This document shows positions 61,910 through 64,000 of a stretch of 64,000 nucleotides of DNA, one piece after another. Made by a program: the position numbers and the translations under genes. The stretch is from Algoriphagus halophilus (GTDB taxonomy: Bacteria > Bacteroidota > Bacteroidia > Cytophagales > Cyclobacteriaceae). The notes beneath the pieces are model-generated. The model was not told the origin of the DNA. It worked only from the letters and a program-made list of their open reading frames with translations, and ran no database searches. The stretch lies in the NCBI RefSeq assembly GCF_900129785.1, contig NZ_FSRC01000001.1, forward strand, positions 2,666,001 through 2,730,000, given 5' to 3'. Position 1 is the stretch's first letter. Every line of letters starts with the position of its first letter.

Positions 61910-64000
61910 GAAAATCTCTGGATTCTCATGAATCCTTTCTTTGACTGTGACCCGAATCGCTTTCATCCCATATACCCCCTGCATTTCTTCCAACTCCAAC
62001 TCTTCCACTTCTTTGGTCAAGAGATCCTTATTCTGAAGGTATTTGATAAAATCCAAGTACTCACGAGCCTCTTTCTCCTGAGCATAAACTATTGCAATTT
62101 TACCGGGCTGGTTCAAACGTTCTCTAGTACCTTTTACCAAAGCCTTATCAATGCGCTTTTTGATAATTTCATATCGAATGTTGTAGGCTCCCTCCACATC
62201 AAATTTACGTTCATCCAACCTAAAACTGATCGAAATCGGAGTGCTATGAGCCAAAATCATTTGGGTCACATCCAATGGATGCTCCAATTCATTCTTTTGA
62301 CGGGCAACCAAATGAACTGTTTCGATTAAGGTCTGTAATTGCCAAAGCCTTAGATTCTTTAAATACAATGGATCATACTTCTGGTCTTTGACCAAAGATT
62401 GTCCGATGTAAATGTTATACTCTATGCCATCCGTTTTGAATTTTTCAAAATAATGAGGAAACATTTGCTGTACCTTGGCTTCTTCTTTTTCAAGATAGTT
62501 ACCAATGACTTGATTTATTTTGGCAAGGCTTTGCTCGAAAGACTTCCTATTGGTACTTACCACTCCCAATTTAGGATCCAAAGCTTCAAAGTAAGTATTT
62601 ACATCCCCTTCAAGATCTTCAAAATTATTCTTTAGGTAGTTAAATGCCGGCTCTAGGTCAAAATGAAAAAAGTCTGTGATTTTCACCTCTTCATCGCTGA
62701 CCAACATGAAGTTAATTCTCTTTTCAAACTCCTCAATTTGATCTATTAATCGATCCAACAACGGAAGAAAATGAACTTCTTTCGCTTTCTGCAAGACCTT
62801 TCTTGCTAAGGCCAGCTGCACCTGAAAATCATCATGAATGGCATTGTTCCTCTCCACAGAGGAATTTTTTACATCCACAGCCGCATATAATGGGTAGACA
62901 TCATTAAAAACAATGGGTTTGATTTCTGGGTTTTGGCCTTCCTCTTCCTCTAATACATATTCCAATGCGATCTCGTCAAACTTCCACTCTACTACAGGAT
63001 GTATTGCGGTGAAATTTTTCCGTATGATACTTTTGATTTTTTGATCCAACACCTCAGCTTGCCTGTTAAGTGCCAAGGAAAGGGAGGGAGCTAAATAATC
63101 CAAAGTCACTAACATCAATGGATCAAAGGTCTGCTCCTGGAAAGCGCATACTTCCAAAACACCCACCAAATCTCCATTATGCCTCAAAGGGTACAAAATA
63201 ATTTCCTTGACCCCCATCTCATTCAACTTCACACCCAAAGGCAATTTTTCTCTTGCCACATCCAAATCATTCAAAAAAATCGGTTTTTCAACTGTTGACA
63301 ACAACTCCAATACGGCCTGGTAACTTTTTTCACAACCTTCTCCACACAGGTGTTTGATCAAATAACTATAAGCGAGCCTGCTTTCAGTCATCACCATCCT
63401 CCCATTGATGGTTTGCAAAACCGCCAGCCCTACTTTTATCCCTGGCTTTCCTAACAAGCTTTTCACGGAATCTTCTACAATTTCCATAAAAGACTCTGCA
63501 GTCACCTGTTCTTGATTCAAAACAGCTTCATTGAGAGTCGCCACACTTTGAGCGACGGTAAGGTCCTGAGCCTCCATTAGAATAAAGCCATGGAATTCAA
63601 ACATCTCCAATGGCAATAATTCCATCCATTTTTCTACGTCGTAATGATTGGGCTTATTGCTGGAACAAAATTCTGACTTTCGCTTGATTTCAGGAAGGGG
63701 AATCTTAGGAACTACCTTTACAAACTGAGAATTGATTTGGATTTGATAATGTCTGGTAAAGCCTTCAGAACTGGGAACCTTAAAGACCAGGGGGTAAATC
63801 TCATTGATTTTGATCCCATAAAGTTGGTCGAGGATCAATGCATAGACATGAAGCATTTTATGAAAAAAAATCCGCTCCTCATTGAGGTTATAAGGGATCT
63901 TTACCTCTCCTTCAGGAGTCAAAAATTCCTTTTTGAAGGCAGGAGTACAATAAATCGGGTTATAATCGAATGGCTTTGACAAGCCCAACACTCTATTTTC
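61877..64000 (-). CDS. GAF-domain protein, 5' end cut by window
   Basis: The reading frame remains open past 63991 to the last base (the sequence before the GTG at 63991 gives ENR with no stop), so the N-terminus probably lies outside the window. The visible part is about 707 residues. A GAF-like domain at about 175-310 (VGLAVLQTINGRMVM; LRHNGDLVGVLEVCAFQEQ) is preceded and followed by helical regions, and the C-terminus is basic and helical (KGTRERLNQPGKIAIVYAQ). There is no kinase or cyclase domain in view. It is a soluble Bacteroidota GAF protein of unknown role. Confidence 0.7.
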   Translation of the reverse strand, partial: ENRVLGLSKPFDYNPIYCTPAFKKEFLTPEGEVKIPYNLNEERIFFHKMLHVYALILDQLYGIKINEIYPLVFKVPSSEGFTRHYQIQINSQFVKVVPKIPLPEIKRKSEFCSSNKPNHYDVEKWMELLPLEMFEFHGFILMEAQDLTVAQSVATLNEAVLNQEQVTAESFMEIVEDSVKSLLGKPGIKVGLAVLQTINGRMVMTESRLAYSYLIKHLCGEGCEKSYQAVLELLSTVEKPIFLNDLDVAREKLPLGVKLNEMGVKEIILYPLRHNGDLVGVLEVCAFQEQTFDPLMLVTLDYLAPSLSLALNRQAEVLDQKIKSIIRKNFTAIHPVVEWKFDEIALEYVLEEEEGQNPEIKPIVFNDVYPLYAAVDVKNSSVERNNAIHDDFQVQLALARKVLQKAKEVHFLPLLDRLIDQIEEFEKRINFMLVSDEEVKITDFFHFDLEPAFNYLKNNFEDLEGDVNTYFEALDPKLGVVSTNRKSFEQSLAKINQVIGNYLEKEEAKVQQMFPHYFEKFKTDGIEYNIYIGQSLVKDQKYDPLYLKNLRLWQLQTLIETVHLVARQKNELEHPLDVTQMILAHSTPISISFRLDERKFDVEGAYNIRYEIIKKRIDKALVKGTRERLNQPGKIAIVYAQEKEAREYLDFIKYLQNKDLLTKEVEELELEEMQGVYGMKAIRVTVKERIHENPEIFSKLIAERKEG

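Overview
The window is a chromosomal segment of a marine or environmental Bacteroidota, most likely order Cytophagales and close to Cyclobacteriaceae/Algoriphagus. This is inferred from the gene families, not from a search. The evidence is a SusC/SusD pair with an STN-domain receptor and an ECF sigma/FecR pair, many short-signal lipoproteins, menaquinone genes, a Bacteroidota-type AddAB-like nuclease pair, weak Shine-Dalgarno sequences and a moderately AT-rich composition. I see no phage, transposon, integron or CRISPR array. The only RNA gene found is tRNA-Pro(GGG).

Layout. 1-4.4 kb: a possible cut-off gene, a DUF389 membrane protein, a secreted YCII protein, an LVIVD-repeat lipoprotein and a beta-barrel protein. 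4.4-10.5 kb: a two-gene helicase/nuclease operon (AddA-like, then AddB-like) on the minus strand. 10.6-19.7 kb: a GH67 alpha-glucuronidase, a methyltransferase-like protein, an alpha/beta hydrolase, a DJ-1/PfpI protein, a serine hydrolase, divergent menB and menE, DUF2141 and a 2OG-Fe(II) oxygenase. 19.7-22.7 kb: a small accessory island with an unknown protein, a membrane-spanning TIR protein, an XRE-S24 repressor and an 85-residue protein. 22.9-29.9 kb: a TonB-type outer-membrane protein, a luciferase-like monooxygenase, Tex and a TlpA-like thioredoxin. 30-35.6 kb: a GH95 fucosidase-type enzyme, a nitrilase-fold protein lacking two catalytic residues, and small exported proteins.

35.7-50 kb is a polysaccharide-utilisation locus on the minus strand. 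In transcription order it reads ECF sigma, FecR, SusC (STN type), SusD, DUF1080 protein, beta-propeller/cytochrome c protein, sulfatase, FAD oxidoreductase. Hairpin terminators after SusD and after the cytochrome gene suggest three or four transcription units. Together with the GH95 enzyme this suggests a sulfated, possibly fucose-containing algal glycan with an oxidative step; the substrate is inference.

50-56 kb: GIY-YIG protein, tRNA-Pro, two small unknown proteins, then a tightly coupled operon (DM13 lipoprotein, outer-membrane protein, Crp/Fnr regulator, second DM13 lipoprotein). It is preceded by an 11-bp-arm palindrome and converges on a histidine kinase/OmpR regulator pair. Two direct repeats of 8 bp, offset by 11 bp, lie upstream of that regulator. 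56-64 kb: an HD-domain/PycTM-like membrane fusion, an SdiA-regulated-type propeller translationally coupled to a metallophosphoesterase/outer-membrane barrel fusion, and a GAF-domain protein running off the window end.

The most interesting candidates are the TIR-TM-periplasmic protein whose start codon abuts a terminator hairpin, the DM13/OMP/Crp/DM13 operon with its palindrome, the solitary HD-PycTM fusion, and the DUF1080/cytochrome pair inside the polysaccharide locus.
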